Origin: Arcicella sp.
GTDB lineage: Bacteria; Bacteroidota; Bacteroidia; Cytophagales; Spirosomataceae
Assembly: GCA_014376355.1 (NCBI GenBank)
Contig: JACMRQ010000123.1
Span: forward strand, 1 to 48,172
Direction: 5' to 3'
Length of the DNA: 48,172 nt
Below are positions 38,827 through 48,172 of this stretch, one piece after another. A program made the translations under genes and the position numbers. The notes beneath the pieces were generated by a model that was given only the letters and a program-made list of their open reading frames with translations, ran no database searches and was not told the origin of the DNA. Every line of letters starts with the position of its first letter. Within the stretch, counting starts at the first letter, position 1.

Positions 38827-41800
38827 TTACAACTCTCTCTTTTTTCCCTGATAATCAATTACTTCTACCGATTTGACCAAAGGCGAAAGCAAAATACTTC
38901 TCGAAGATTGCGATAAAAATGAAGTGCCATATCCCACTTCCACTTTGCGAGTTTTACCGTTTTTCAAGTGCTCAAAAGCCATAGCATCATTGGCTTGTAA
39001 TGCCTTCGTTGTTAAGGATTTAATATCGCTAAAAGTTTTCAAATCTGCCCGATTTTGGGTTGCCATTATTAAGGGTTTACCGAGTGGATTCGTTACTCTA
39101 ACTAAGCCTTTAGCATCTCCTGAGACACAAAAAGCACTTTCCGAAAGTGTAGCTGGTTTGAAATTTCCATTGCCGTCTCCTTTCAGGAATAAACCATTAA
39201 AAGCATCCAAACGCCCTACGGAAACTTCATTGCCAAAATCATTGCCTACCATTAAAATATCAAGGTTTCCATCGGCATTAAAATCTTCTACTAACATTCC
39301 ATTTATCGGGGCAGTTTGAGCTTGAATGGGTAAGGCTGAAATCTTGAATTTGGCTTCTCCTAAATTTTCGATATAACTGGTTTTTAAATAATTAGCTTTC
39401 AAAATTAGGGCATTTTTTAATTCTTCCTCCGACAAAACATCTTTAATCCCTGCCAAGGCAAACTTCTGATAATTATCAAATTTCTTACGGATTGTGTTCA
39501 TTTGTTTTGCCAAATCATCTCGTCCATGAAAGGTCACTTCCATGCGTTTTCCTGCCTTGTCGTGATAAAAAACGGTTGGAATGGCATCAAAATTTCCATC
39601 TCCGTTGAAGTCTTTTGCATAAATACTCACAGGGTATTCGTCCGATGCTTGATTGAGTGTATTCGTTCCCAAATTTCCTGCTATATAATCCATATCGCCA
39701 TCATTATCAAAATCTCCCGCCGTTAAACTATTCCAAAAACCGACCTTATTGCCCAAAGATTCAGTTGAAGTTGGGGCAAATGATTTTCCTTTATTATTCT
39801 TCAAAACCGTTAGTGGCATCCATTCACCCGCAAGCATTAAATCCATCCATCCGTCATTGTCAGTATCCGTCCAAAGAGCATCACACACCAACCCAATATT
39901 TTTGAGATTTGGAGCAATTTGTTGCGTAACGTCAGTAAATTTTACGGTACCTTTTTTTGAATCATTCCGTAATATAAAACTTGAAACAGGCTTTGGATAA
40001 GCGTTAACTTCCATTCGTCCACCGATGAATAAATCTAAGTCACCATCGTGGTCAAAATCAGTGGCTTTTACGCACGAACCACTTTTTAAAAATTTGGGTA
40101 AAGCAGCTTTATTCTGGGAAAAATGTCCTTTTCCATCATTTTCATAAAAGCGGTCTTGATATTCAAGTGATTCTTTTGGTAATTCATTACTTCCACCTAC
40201 AATGTATAAATCAAGGTCGCCGTCTCGGTCAGCATCAAAAAGTAAAACCCCCATGTCTTCCGATAGTTTTGTAGCATCGGTTTCTCCCAGAATTAAATCA
40301 GATTTCGTAAACTTTCCTGCTTTATTTTGCAGAAGAAAAGTGCCTTTAAATTTGGTCGAGCCGCCAATGAAAACATCTTCCAATCCATCACCGTTCACAT
40401 CTCCAACGGCAAGCGAAGGGCCGAATTGTGACAGTTTATGCGGTAATAATTTTTGAATATTAAAATCAATTGCATCTAATTCTTGATGAACATAATCAAT
40501 TGATAATGAATCGCTTATATCTGAGAATATAGCCGACTGTCGATTGCTGATTGCCGACTGCTGACTATTTACCGCTAATCTTTCTTCTATAACTAACACC
40601 TGATTAATCGCTACATTTTTTAAAATTTGATATTTTCCACTTTGCCAAGTTACTTTTAATTCATCAATTTTTTTGGTTTTCCCCAAGCCAAAATGAGCAA
40701 CATTTTCAATGGTTGAAAGATAGCCACGATAAGGAGTATTTTCGTAAATTTGTTGTTGTCCTTTATCGTAAGAAATCTCAACAAATGCTCCAATTCCGTT
40801 AATATTATCTTTTAATCCATTTAATTTTACTCGTAAATAATGACTTTCTTCGGGTTTCAATTGGATGGAATTATTTCGATAAACTGAGGCAGAATCATTG
40901 ATATTATTGATGACATAATCTAAATCTCCGTCATTGTCTAAATCTGCATAAGCCGCACCGTTCGAGAAACTGGGTATATCCATTCCCCAGTCTTTAGTCA
41001 CGTTTTTAAATTCTAGACCTCCCATATTTTTAAAGGCATAATTAGCAATTTTCACGGATGGAATAACATCCAAAAGCATCATTGGACTCATTAAATTGGC
41101 TACTTCGGCATGATAAACCATAAAATCTTGGTCGGTAATATCTTTCGGAAAACCATTGGTAATAATAATATCTCTGAAACCATCATTATCAAAATCCGTT
41201 ACCATCGGTGTCCAACTCCAATCCGTTTCAGCAATCCCTGCTAACAAACCCATTTCACTAAAAACAGGCTTGCCAGTTTTTGGATTTACGCCCTGATTAA
41301 CCTGCAAAGTGTTGCGTGGATATTGATAATTATAATGATACTGCTCGTTGTTTTGATACGCCAAATAATTATTGGCAGAAGTCATCATTTTCTTACGATA
41401 ATTGTCAGCAGGCATCATGTCAACCGCCAAAATATCAACTAAACCGTCGTTATTCAAATCCTCAACTTCATTGCCCATTGCCGAGTAGGAAGTGTGCTTT
41501 AAGTATTGTCCCGCTTCATCCGTAAAAGTTCCATTTTTATTGTTGATATAAAGCAAATCATTAGTCAAATAATCATTGGTTACATAAATATCCTTCCAAC
41601 CATCTCTGTTAATATCAGTAATGTTTAATCCCAATCCATAACCCTCAATCAAAATTCCAGCTTCTTTACTAATGTTCGTGTAAACAGGATGATTAAGTAA
41701 TTTTGAAAAATCGTTTCTGTACAATCTACTGGTTCTTTTTGAAGAACCATCTACAATTTTATCATGGTATTTATTTGGAAAACGGTTATCGTCCATTTCA

Positions 41801-42381
41801 TTCACGAGTACGAATAAGTCCAAATCTCCGTCATTATCATAATCAAAAAAGGCAGCATTGGTTGTGTGCGTTGTGTCGGCAATACCATATTCTTGAGCCA
41901 TTTCTTTAAAAATTGGCACGCCATCTTTCCCAACGCCTTGATTGACATATAATAGGTTGGCTCGTTCAGAAGCCACTTTTTTAGCCGTCGCACAAACATA
42001 AATATCTAATAATTTATCGTTGTTTATGTCCACTAATGCCACACCCGAACACCATTTTCCTTTGGCTTCGACGTTGGCTTTTTTAGAAACGTCCTCGAAT
42101 TTAAAATCTCCTTTATTCAAATATAATTTGTTATCTACCTGATTGCCAGTAAAATAAGCATCCACCAATTTATCATTGTTAAAATCACCCAATGCTACGC
42201 CTCCACCATTGTTTACGTACTCAAACGTAAGCACATTCATGGTATCTAATTCGGTGATTCTATTTGAAAAAGTGATGTTTGTTTCTTCGGCAGGGAGCTT
42301 TGTGAAAACGGTATCTTTTCCGCAAGAGAATAGAAAGAAAGAAGAAATTAGAAAGAAAAAAGATAAATATTTAGCAGTCAT
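38827..42381 (-). CDS. Large FG-GAP/VCBS repeat lipoprotein with ASPIC/UnbV-like domain, paralogous to 2487..5846
   Basis: 1184 aa; lipobox SFFLFSCGKDTV; DFNNDKLVDAYF, DINNDKLLDIYV, DYDNDGDLDLFV, DLDNDGDLDYVI; ASPIC-like IGAFVEISY...RGYLSTIENVAHFGLG...WQSGKYQIL; collinear with the other 1119-aa protein. Confidence 0.92.
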   Translation of the reverse strand: MTAKYLSFFFLISSFFLFSCGKDTVFTKLPAEETNITFSNRITELDTMNVLTFEYVNNGGGVALGDFNNDKLVDAYFTGNQVDNKLYLNKGDFKFEDVSKKANVEAKGKWCSGVALVDINNDKLLDIYVCATAKKVASERANLLYVNQGVGKDGVPIFKEMAQEYGIADTTHTTNAAFFDYDNDGDLDLFVLVNEMDDNRFPNKYHDKIVDGSSKRTSRLYRNDFSKLLNHPVYTNISKEAGILIEGYGLGLNITDINRDGWKDIYVTNDYLTNDLLYINNKNGTFTDEAGQYLKHTSYSAMGNEVEDLNNDGLVDILAVDMMPADNYRKKMMTSANNYLAYQNNEQYHYNYQYPRNTLQVNQGVNPKTGKPVFSEMGLLAGIAETDWSWTPMVTDFDNDGFRDIIITNGFPKDITDQDFMVYHAEVANLMSPMMLLDVIPSVKIANYAFKNMGGLEFKNVTKDWGMDIPSFSNGAAYADLDNDGDLDYVINNINDSASVYRNNSIQLKPEESHYLRVKLNGLKDNINGIGAFVEISYDKGQQQIYENTPYRGYLSTIENVAHFGLGKTKKIDELKVTWQSGKYQILKNVAINQVLVIEERLAVNSQQSAISNRQSAIFSDISDSLSIDYVHQELDAIDFNIQKLLPHKLSQFGPSLAVGDVNGDGLEDVFIGGSTKFKGTFLLQNKAGKFTKSDLILGETDATKLSEDMGVLLFDADRDGDLDLYIVGGSNELPKESLEYQDRFYENDGKGHFSQNKAALPKFLKSGSCVKATDFDHDGDLDLFIGGRMEVNAYPKPVSSFILRNDSKKGTVKFTDVTQQIAPNLKNIGLVCDALWTDTDNDGWMDLMLAGEWMPLTVLKNNKGKSFAPTSTESLGNKVGFWNSLTAGDFDNDGDMDYIAGNLGTNTLNQASDEYPVSIYAKDFNGDGNFDAIPTVFYHDKAGKRMEVTFHGRDDLAKQMNTIRKKFDNYQKFALAGIKDVLSEEELKNALILKANYLKTSYIENLGEAKFKISALPIQAQTAPINGMLVEDFNADGNLDILMVGNDFGNEVSVGRLDAFNGLFLKGDGNGNFKPATLSESAFCVSGDAKGLVRVTNPLGKPLIMATQNRADLKTFSDIKSLTTKALQANDAMAFEHLKNGKTRKVEVGYGTSFLSQSSRSILLSPLVKSVEVIDYQGKKREL
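40532..40566 (-). repeat. Five tandem degenerate heptamers (GYYGAYT) inside the FG-GAP CDS
   Basis: GCCGACT GTCGATT GCTGATT GCCGACT GCTGACT, contiguous 35 bp; encodes SQQSAISNRQSA in frame. Confidence 0.8.
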
Positions 42382-42457
42382 AAGGCAATGATTTATAAAA
42401 TCGAATAATTTTTTTTAGGGAAATAAGTTATAAATTTAGCATGATTTTATGTAAATT

Positions 42458-43234
42458 CTATGAGGGTAAAGTGGTAAATTGTTTGGAATTTATGTATTCC
42501 GAAGGAGTGATATTAAATTGTTTCTGAAAATTTCGAGTAAAATTGCTTTGAGAACTAAACCCAACCATATAGGATACTTCAAAAATTTTATGATTACCCT
42601 CCGCCAACAACTCAGCGCCTCTTTTTAAGCGAGTAATATTGATTAATTCTATAGGAGTGAAAACTGATACTGCTTTTATTTTTCGGTATAAAGTGATGCG
42701 ACTCATGTTCATAATTTGAGCCAATTTTTCAACATCTAAGTCTGTATTTTCAAGATTTTTATTGATAGTATTTTGTAATGTTTCCAAAAATATTTCATCT
42801 GCTTTAGAATGTGCCATATTTTTGATATGAATTAAGGGAGAGCTTGCAAAATACTCACGAATAATGTTTCGATTGTTTAATAAACTTTCAATTTGTGCTT
42901 GAAGGTGTTCTTTTGAGAATGGTTTTTCGATATAAGCGTCCGCTCCTAATTTAAGTCCGTCGATCTTCGTTTGAATGTCATTTTTAGCTGTAAGAAGTAT
43001 CACTGGAATATGAGAATACTCATGGTTTGCTTTTAGTATTTTGCATAATTCAAGGCCATCCATCAAGGGCATCATTATATCACTAATGATTAATTGTACT
43101 ATTTCTTTATTCAGTACCATTAATGCTTCGCTTCCATTTTTCGCTTTAAGAATATTATATTTTATGTTTAACATTCTTCCCAGAAACTCCAGAATATCTT
43201 CATTATCATCAACGATTAAAATTCTTGGTAGCAT
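42458..43234 (-). CDS. Response regulator with receiver domain and AraC-type HTH
   Basis: 258 aa; ILIVDDNEDILEFLGRML, IISDIMMPLMDGLELC, ILLTAKND, EKPFSKE; AraC HTH LAQIMNMSRITLYRKIKAVSVFTPIELINITRLKRGAELLAEGNHKIFEVSYMVGFSSQSNFTRNFQKQFNITPSEY. Confidence 0.95.
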   Translation of the reverse strand: MLPRILIVDDNEDILEFLGRMLNIKYNILKAKNGSEALMVLNKEIVQLIISDIMMPLMDGLELCKILKANHEYSHIPVILLTAKNDIQTKIDGLKLGADAYIEKPFSKEHLQAQIESLLNNRNIIREYFASSPLIHIKNMAHSKADEIFLETLQNTINKNLENTDLDVEKLAQIMNMSRITLYRKIKAVSVFTPIELINITRLKRGAELLAEGNHKIFEVSYMVGFSSQSNFTRNFQKQFNITPSEYINSKQFTTLPS

Positions 43235-43987
43235 ATCATAGTTTATTTTTAGAGTTTAAGTATTGACTTATTTATAAAGTTAATCGGTGCTATGTTAAAA
43301 TTAAGTACTCACAAATTTGATAATTAATATTCCAAAATAATACTTTCTTGTTGATTTTCAAAAGTTTAACTTTTATAAACCTTATTTTAGGATGCTAATG
43401 AAAAGTCAATTTTACGGTTTTACACAGAAATATAATAAAAGAGTAGGAAAAACTGTGTTTAGCAATAAATAAGGCTAATGTGAGTGTTTATATTGACAAG
43501 TAACATAATTCCGATATTTATCATTAGGGTAATTTTTAATATTATAAAATGAGAATTTTTCCACAAATTAGGTAAAAATGAAACATATTGTTGAACTAAT
43601 GATACAAATTGAATAATGTTTGAACATATATAAACCTAAATTTACTATAAATATTCTACGATTAAATAGTTTAAAATTAATATATTAAATCAAAGTGTAT
43701 TTACCTAACTCTTTCTAATTACCAATTAAATTTTAGCTTACTAAAACCCTTTTTAAATCCTCTAATCACTTAATTCAATTCACTTCCAAATTTTCATAAG
43801 CTATTGCAATCATCATTTATCAATTTTTAATTGAGTATTCAGTAACGTTCAAAATACTTCATAGCTTTTAAGGTATTTTCGACAAGTCCTCAAATTTAAA
43901 GTGCCAGTAATTTATAAATCACACGCAGGACATCTTATTAAAACAGCTTTACCAATTTTAATTATTACAATTCAAAACACAAATTTT

Positions 43988-46900
43988 ATGAAAAACAAAC
44001 ATTTACGAAAAAGTATGTTTTTGTTACTTGCATTTTTGAACTTCAGTGCGTTTGCTCAGAATAGAAAAGTTACAGGAAAAATTACTGACAAACCCAGTGG
44101 GCAAGGAATTCCAGGAGCTTCGGTAATTATTAAAGGAAGTACGATGGGAACAACCACTAACGCCAATGGAGAATTTAACGTTGCAGTAAAAGATGATAAT
44201 GCCATCTTGATGATTTCATCAGTAGGATTTCAATCTCAGGAAATCAAAATAGGAAGCCAATCAGATATCAGAGTAACTATGTTGGAAGACGTAGCAAATT
44301 TATCGGAAGTAATCGTTACGGGTTATGGTACACAATCTAAACGAGATATTACGGGTGCCGTTGCCACTATTCAGGCAAAAGATCTTCAATCTGTTCCTGC
44401 TACAACTTTTGCTCAAATGATGCAAGGTCGTGCATCTGGATTGAGCGTTGTGAACGATGCAACACCTGGAGGAGAAGCAACCGTGAGGATTCGTGGATTC
44501 GGAACGATTGGTAATAATGACCCCCTTTACGTAATTGACGGTGTGCCAACGGAAAGCCAAGGAAACTTGAACCCAATGGATATTGAATCTATCCAAATTT
44601 TGAAAGATGCCTCGTCTGCTTCAATTTATGGTTCAAGAGCGGCAAACGGTGTTGTTATCATTACTACGAAAAAAGGAAAGCCAGGAGAAATTAAAGTTTC
44701 TTTTTCAACGTATCAAGGTTCGCAAACAACTGCCAATAATGTTGAGGCATTGAATGCAAAAGAGTTAGGCTCATATTTGTATTTAGCGGATAAGTATGCA
44801 GGAAAAACACCTTCACACGGGCAATATACCTTTGGGGCAAACGGTGAAGTGGGTCTACCTGATTACGTTTTTCCAAGTAATGGTAAAGAAGGAAGTGCGG
44901 GCGTTGACCCAAAACTGTATTCGCTAACCCCAAGTAATATCTATGCCATCACAAAAGCGACGGATACTAACTGGTGGCAAGAATTGACTCGTACAGCACC
45001 CATCAGAAATTACCAAATTACGGCAACTGGTGGAACTGAAAATGGGCGTTTTGCTCTTTCTTTGGGTTATTTTAACCAAGAATCAGTTGTGAAATTTGTA
45101 GGATATGAGCGTTATACGCTTCGAGCAAACACTGAATTTACAGCTTTGAAAAAACGTCTTCATATTGGGGAAAATTTCTCAGCTTCTTTGGATAATCGTA
45201 AAGGAGGTTTTGGTAATAATGATGAGCAAAATGCTGTTTCTGGTTCATATAAACATCATCCTTTGCTACCAGTTTATGATATTGCGGGAAATTTTGCGGG
45301 TAGTCGTGGAGCAAACTTAGGCAATAACTCAAATCCTTATGCAACGCTTGCTCGTCAGGCTGATAATTTTACCTATCGTTTGCGTGCTTTTGGTAACGTT
45401 TATGCTGAATACGATATCCTTCCTGACCTTAAAGTTAAAACCAGTTTCGGAGTTGATATTAACACGAATCGTGGACGATATATTGGTCGTGCTAATCCTG
45501 AATATATTGAAGGTAGTTTCAATAATAGTTCAACTTCAACGAATGGTTATTTCTTTGCTTGGACTTGGACAAATACACTTTCTTATTCAAAAACTTTCAA
45601 TAAAGTCCATAAATTCGATGCTTATGTTGGTATAGAAAGTATTAGAGAGTATGGTGAGCAATTCTTGGCAAGCAGAAATGGATATGCCTTTGAAACCAAT
45701 CCAATTATTAGTTATTTAGATTTGGGAGATCCAACAAAGGTTTCAAACGGTGGTAACATTAATAGAGATTATACGCTTTATTCTCAATTTGGAAAATTGA
45801 ATTATGCTTACAAAGACAAATATTTGTTTCAAGCAATTCTTCGTAATGACCAATCTTCTCGTTTCTTACAAGCCTCTCGTGGTGCTGTTTTTCCTGCATT
45901 TAGTGTGGGTTGGAGACTTTCCGAAGAGAAATTTATTAAAAATGAACTTCCCGTTATTGATGATTTAAAATTGCGTTTTGGATACGGACAAACAGGTAAT
46001 CAAAAAATTGGTGACTACAATGCTTTCACTACCTATCGTGCTGATATTTATCACGCAGGTTATCCAATTGACGGTTCGTCAAGCAGTCCAAAAATTGGAT
46101 ATGATACGCAGGCTTATGGTAATCCTAAAGCGAAATGGGAAACTACTACTTCCTCTAACCTTGGTATAGATGCTTCTTTATTTAAAAGTAAGCTTGCCAT
46201 AGAAATTGATTTTTGGACTCGTAAGACAACCGATATGTTATTCACCATTCCCAATACATTTACGGCGGGAGATGCCAGTGCGGCAGCTTTCAACGTAGGA
46301 GCGATGACGAATAAAGGAGTAGATATTGGTTTAAATTATCGAAATTCAACTTCTCGAGGTCTTCGTTACAGCATTGGAGCGAATTATTCAATGTATCGAA
46401 ACAACGTTGACAAATTAGATGAAAGCCCAACGACCAAATACTTTGGAAATAGCTCTCGTGTTCCTGCCGTTACTTTAACGCAAGCAGGTTTGCCAATTTC
46501 TTCTTTCTTTGGTTATAAAGTATTAGGTATTTTCCAATCGGATGAGGAAGCAAGAGCATGGGCTCCTTATACAGAAGGATATAATAAAGCGGGTAAATTC
46601 AAAATGGCTGATATTAACGGAGATGGTAAAATTGATGATGCCGATCGTACAGTTATTGGAAATCCTCACCCAGATTTTATTTACGGGCTTAGTTTAAGTG
46701 TAGGTTATAAAGCATTTGATTTGGTAGTATTCTGTAATGGAACACAAGGAAATGATGTATTTAATTATACTCGTTATTTCTCTGATTTCAATACTTTCCA
46801 GGGTAATCGTTCTAAACGTGCTTTGTATGATGCTTGGCAGCCAACAAATACTGGCGGCACTGTGCCAATCATGGATGCCAACGACCAAGTAAGTAGCCGT

Positions 46901-47164
46901 CCTTCAAGTTATTTCATTGAAAAAGGCTCTTATTTCAGAATCAAAAATGTACAATTGAATTACACAATGCCTTCAAGGATTGTTAATGCTATTGGTTTCG
47001 CTAATCTTCAGGCGTATGTTCAAGTTCAAAATTTGGCAACATTCACTAAATACACAGGCTTAAATCCAGAAATTCAGACAGGAAATGACAATACTTTAAG
47101 TTTTGATGGCGGTTATATGCCTGTTTCAAGAACTTTATTAGTTGGCTTAAACTTAGGATTTTAA
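43988..47164 (+). CDS. SusC/RagA family TonB-linked outer-membrane transporter (no STN domain)
   Basis: ORF track starts at 43901; likely start Met at 43988 (MKNKHLRKSMFLLLAFLNFSAFAQNRKVTGKI). SusC signature YVIDGVPTESQG...IQILKDASSASIYGSRAANGVVIITTKKG; C-term LLVGLNLGF. Confidence 0.95.
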   Translation: MKNKHLRKSMFLLLAFLNFSAFAQNRKVTGKITDKPSGQGIPGASVIIKGSTMGTTTNANGEFNVAVKDDNAILMISSVGFQSQEIKIGSQSDIRVTMLEDVANLSEVIVTGYGTQSKRDITGAVATIQAKDLQSVPATTFAQMMQGRASGLSVVNDATPGGEATVRIRGFGTIGNNDPLYVIDGVPTESQGNLNPMDIESIQILKDASSASIYGSRAANGVVIITTKKGKPGEIKVSFSTYQGSQTTANNVEALNAKELGSYLYLADKYAGKTPSHGQYTFGANGEVGLPDYVFPSNGKEGSAGVDPKLYSLTPSNIYAITKATDTNWWQELTRTAPIRNYQITATGGTENGRFALSLGYFNQESVVKFVGYERYTLRANTEFTALKKRLHIGENFSASLDNRKGGFGNNDEQNAVSGSYKHHPLLPVYDIAGNFAGSRGANLGNNSNPYATLARQADNFTYRLRAFGNVYAEYDILPDLKVKTSFGVDINTNRGRYIGRANPEYIEGSFNNSSTSTNGYFFAWTWTNTLSYSKTFNKVHKFDAYVGIESIREYGEQFLASRNGYAFETNPIISYLDLGDPTKVSNGGNINRDYTLYSQFGKLNYAYKDKYLFQAILRNDQSSRFLQASRGAVFPAFSVGWRLSEEKFIKNELPVIDDLKLRFGYGQTGNQKIGDYNAFTTYRADIYHAGYPIDGSSSSPKIGYDTQAYGNPKAKWETTTSSNLGIDASLFKSKLAIEIDFWTRKTTDMLFTIPNTFTAGDASAAAFNVGAMTNKGVDIGLNYRNSTSRGLRYSIGANYSMYRNNVDKLDESPTTKYFGNSSRVPAVTLTQAGLPISSFFGYKVLGIFQSDEEARAWAPYTEGYNKAGKFKMADINGDGKIDDADRTVIGNPHPDFIYGLSLSVGYKAFDLVVFCNGTQGNDVFNYTRYFSDFNTFQGNRSKRALYDAWQPTNTGGTVPIMDANDQVSSRPSSYFIEKGSYFRIKNVQLNYTMPSRIVNAIGFANLQAYVQVQNLATFTKYTGLNPEIQTGNDNTLSFDGGYMPVSRTLLVGLNLGF

Positions 47165-47218
47165 TTGCTTTTTGCAAACAAATATTAATACGGTAATACT
47201 CATCAAATGAAAATAGAA

Positions 47219-48172
47219 ATGAAAAATAAATTCATAAAATATAGTTTAGTAGCGGGATTGTCTTTGGGTTTAGCAACGGCTTGCACGGATAATTTTCTTA
47301 CCCGTGAACCCCAAGGACAATACAGCCCGACTGCTCTACAAACACCCACAGGCGTAGAAGGAATTCTCTTGGGTGCCTACGGTATGCTCGATGGAACTGG
47401 TTTAGATGGTCAAGCTCCGTGGGAAAATGAAATCCAGAGTTGGGTTTTTGGTGGAATTCCATCGGATGATGCCTACAAAGGAACCGATGCAGGTGACCAA
47501 CCAGAAGAGTCATTTATTGAAAAATATGACTTTCAACCAACCAATGGACATATCAAGAACAAATGGAGAGGTTTATTTAAAGGGGTTGCTCGTTCAAACG
47601 ATGCCTTGAACAGTTTGAAAAATGCTAAAGGTGTGAACGCTGATCGTGCAAAACAAATTGAAGCCGAAGCCAGATTCTTGCGTGGTGTGTTCCATTTTGA
47701 AGCCAGAAAAATGTGGAAAAATATTCCATTTATTGATGATAAAATCTTTGATTTGAACAATACGGAAAGTACTAAAGTGCCAAACGATAAAGAAACTTGG
47801 CCCCTCATTGAAGCCGATTTTCAAGCAGCAATGGCGGTTTTACCCGATAAACAAGAAGAGGTTGGTCGTCCAACAAAGTGGGCAGCCATGGCATTTTTGG
47901 CAAAAGCCTATATGTTTCAAGGTTGGAATATTTCAACGGGCGTAGCAAATACAGCTAAATTGCAAGCGGCAAAAGCCATATTAGACCAAATTGTAAACAG
48001 CGGCAAATTCAGATTAACGCCTAAGTTTTATAGCAATTTTGATGTGGCAACTCGTAACAATGAAGAATCCGTTTTTGAAGTTCAATATGCCGTTTCGAGT
48101 GCTACTGGTGATGCTTCTGACCAAGGTATGGGTTTGGCTCATCCTTATGCTTCGCCATGGGGATGTTGTGGA
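47219..48172 (+). CDS. SusD/RagB family lipoprotein, C-terminus cut off by window end
   Basis: Open frame to window end; MKNKFIKYSLVAGLSLGLATACTDNFLTREPQGQYSPTALQTPTGVEGILLGAYG (alternative Met at 47207); EAEARFLRGVFHFEARKMW; follows susC by about 55 bp. Confidence 0.92.
   Translation, partial: MKNKFIKYSLVAGLSLGLATACTDNFLTREPQGQYSPTALQTPTGVEGILLGAYGMLDGTGLDGQAPWENEIQSWVFGGIPSDDAYKGTDAGDQPEESFIEKYDFQPTNGHIKNKWRGLFKGVARSNDALNSLKNAKGVNADRAKQIEAEARFLRGVFHFEARKMWKNIPFIDDKIFDLNNTESTKVPNDKETWPLIEADFQAAMAVLPDKQEEVGRPTKWAAMAFLAKAYMFQGWNISTGVANTAKLQAAKAILDQIVNSGKFRLTPKFYSNFDVATRNNEESVFEVQYAVSSATGDASDQGMGLAHPYASPWGCCG

Noticed and set aside
43235-43987. Decayed histidine-kinase remnant upstream of the response regulator
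   Set aside because: No kinase-like coding fragments; in-frame stops precede the ATG and the region is uniformly AT-rich.
1-48172. CRISPR array, tRNA/rRNA genes, prophage, IS element or defence island
   Set aside because: Looked for regular spaced repeats, cloverleaf/CCA-like genes, transposase, integrase and phage structural motifs; found none.

Overview
The window is AT-rich Bacteroidota chromosome, probably Cytophagales judging by its gene families. I see no rRNA, tRNA, CRISPR array, transposase or prophage. It mixes housekeeping genes (uvrC, rodA, mrdA/PBP2, a class A PBP, xylA, a PorW/SprE-like T9SS lipoprotein) with nutrient-acquisition loci. These comprise three SusC/SusD pairs (the last truncated by the window end), one TonB receptor/DUF4249 pair, and three large FG-GAP/VCBS proteins, two of them with an ASPIC/UnbV-like domain. 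The most system-like region is 1-13392 on the minus strand: ECF sigma, FecR anti-sigma, STN-domain SusC, SusD, a 1119-aa FG-GAP/ASPIC lipoprotein, a vanadium haloperoxidase/PAP2-like lipoprotein and another FG-GAP protein, with no recognisable glycoside hydrolase. Small-scale structures not explained by the genes include: three intergenic loci with paired inverted GTRG-hairpins that look like REP/BIME elements; a five-copy degenerate heptamer tract translated in frame inside one FG-GAP protein; a terminator-like hairpin 14 nt upstream of the FG-GAP start codon after SusD; a hairpin between fecR and susC; and a perfect 16-bp inverted repeat between convergent GntR and xylA genes. Family assignments come from reading translated motifs; no database search was run.
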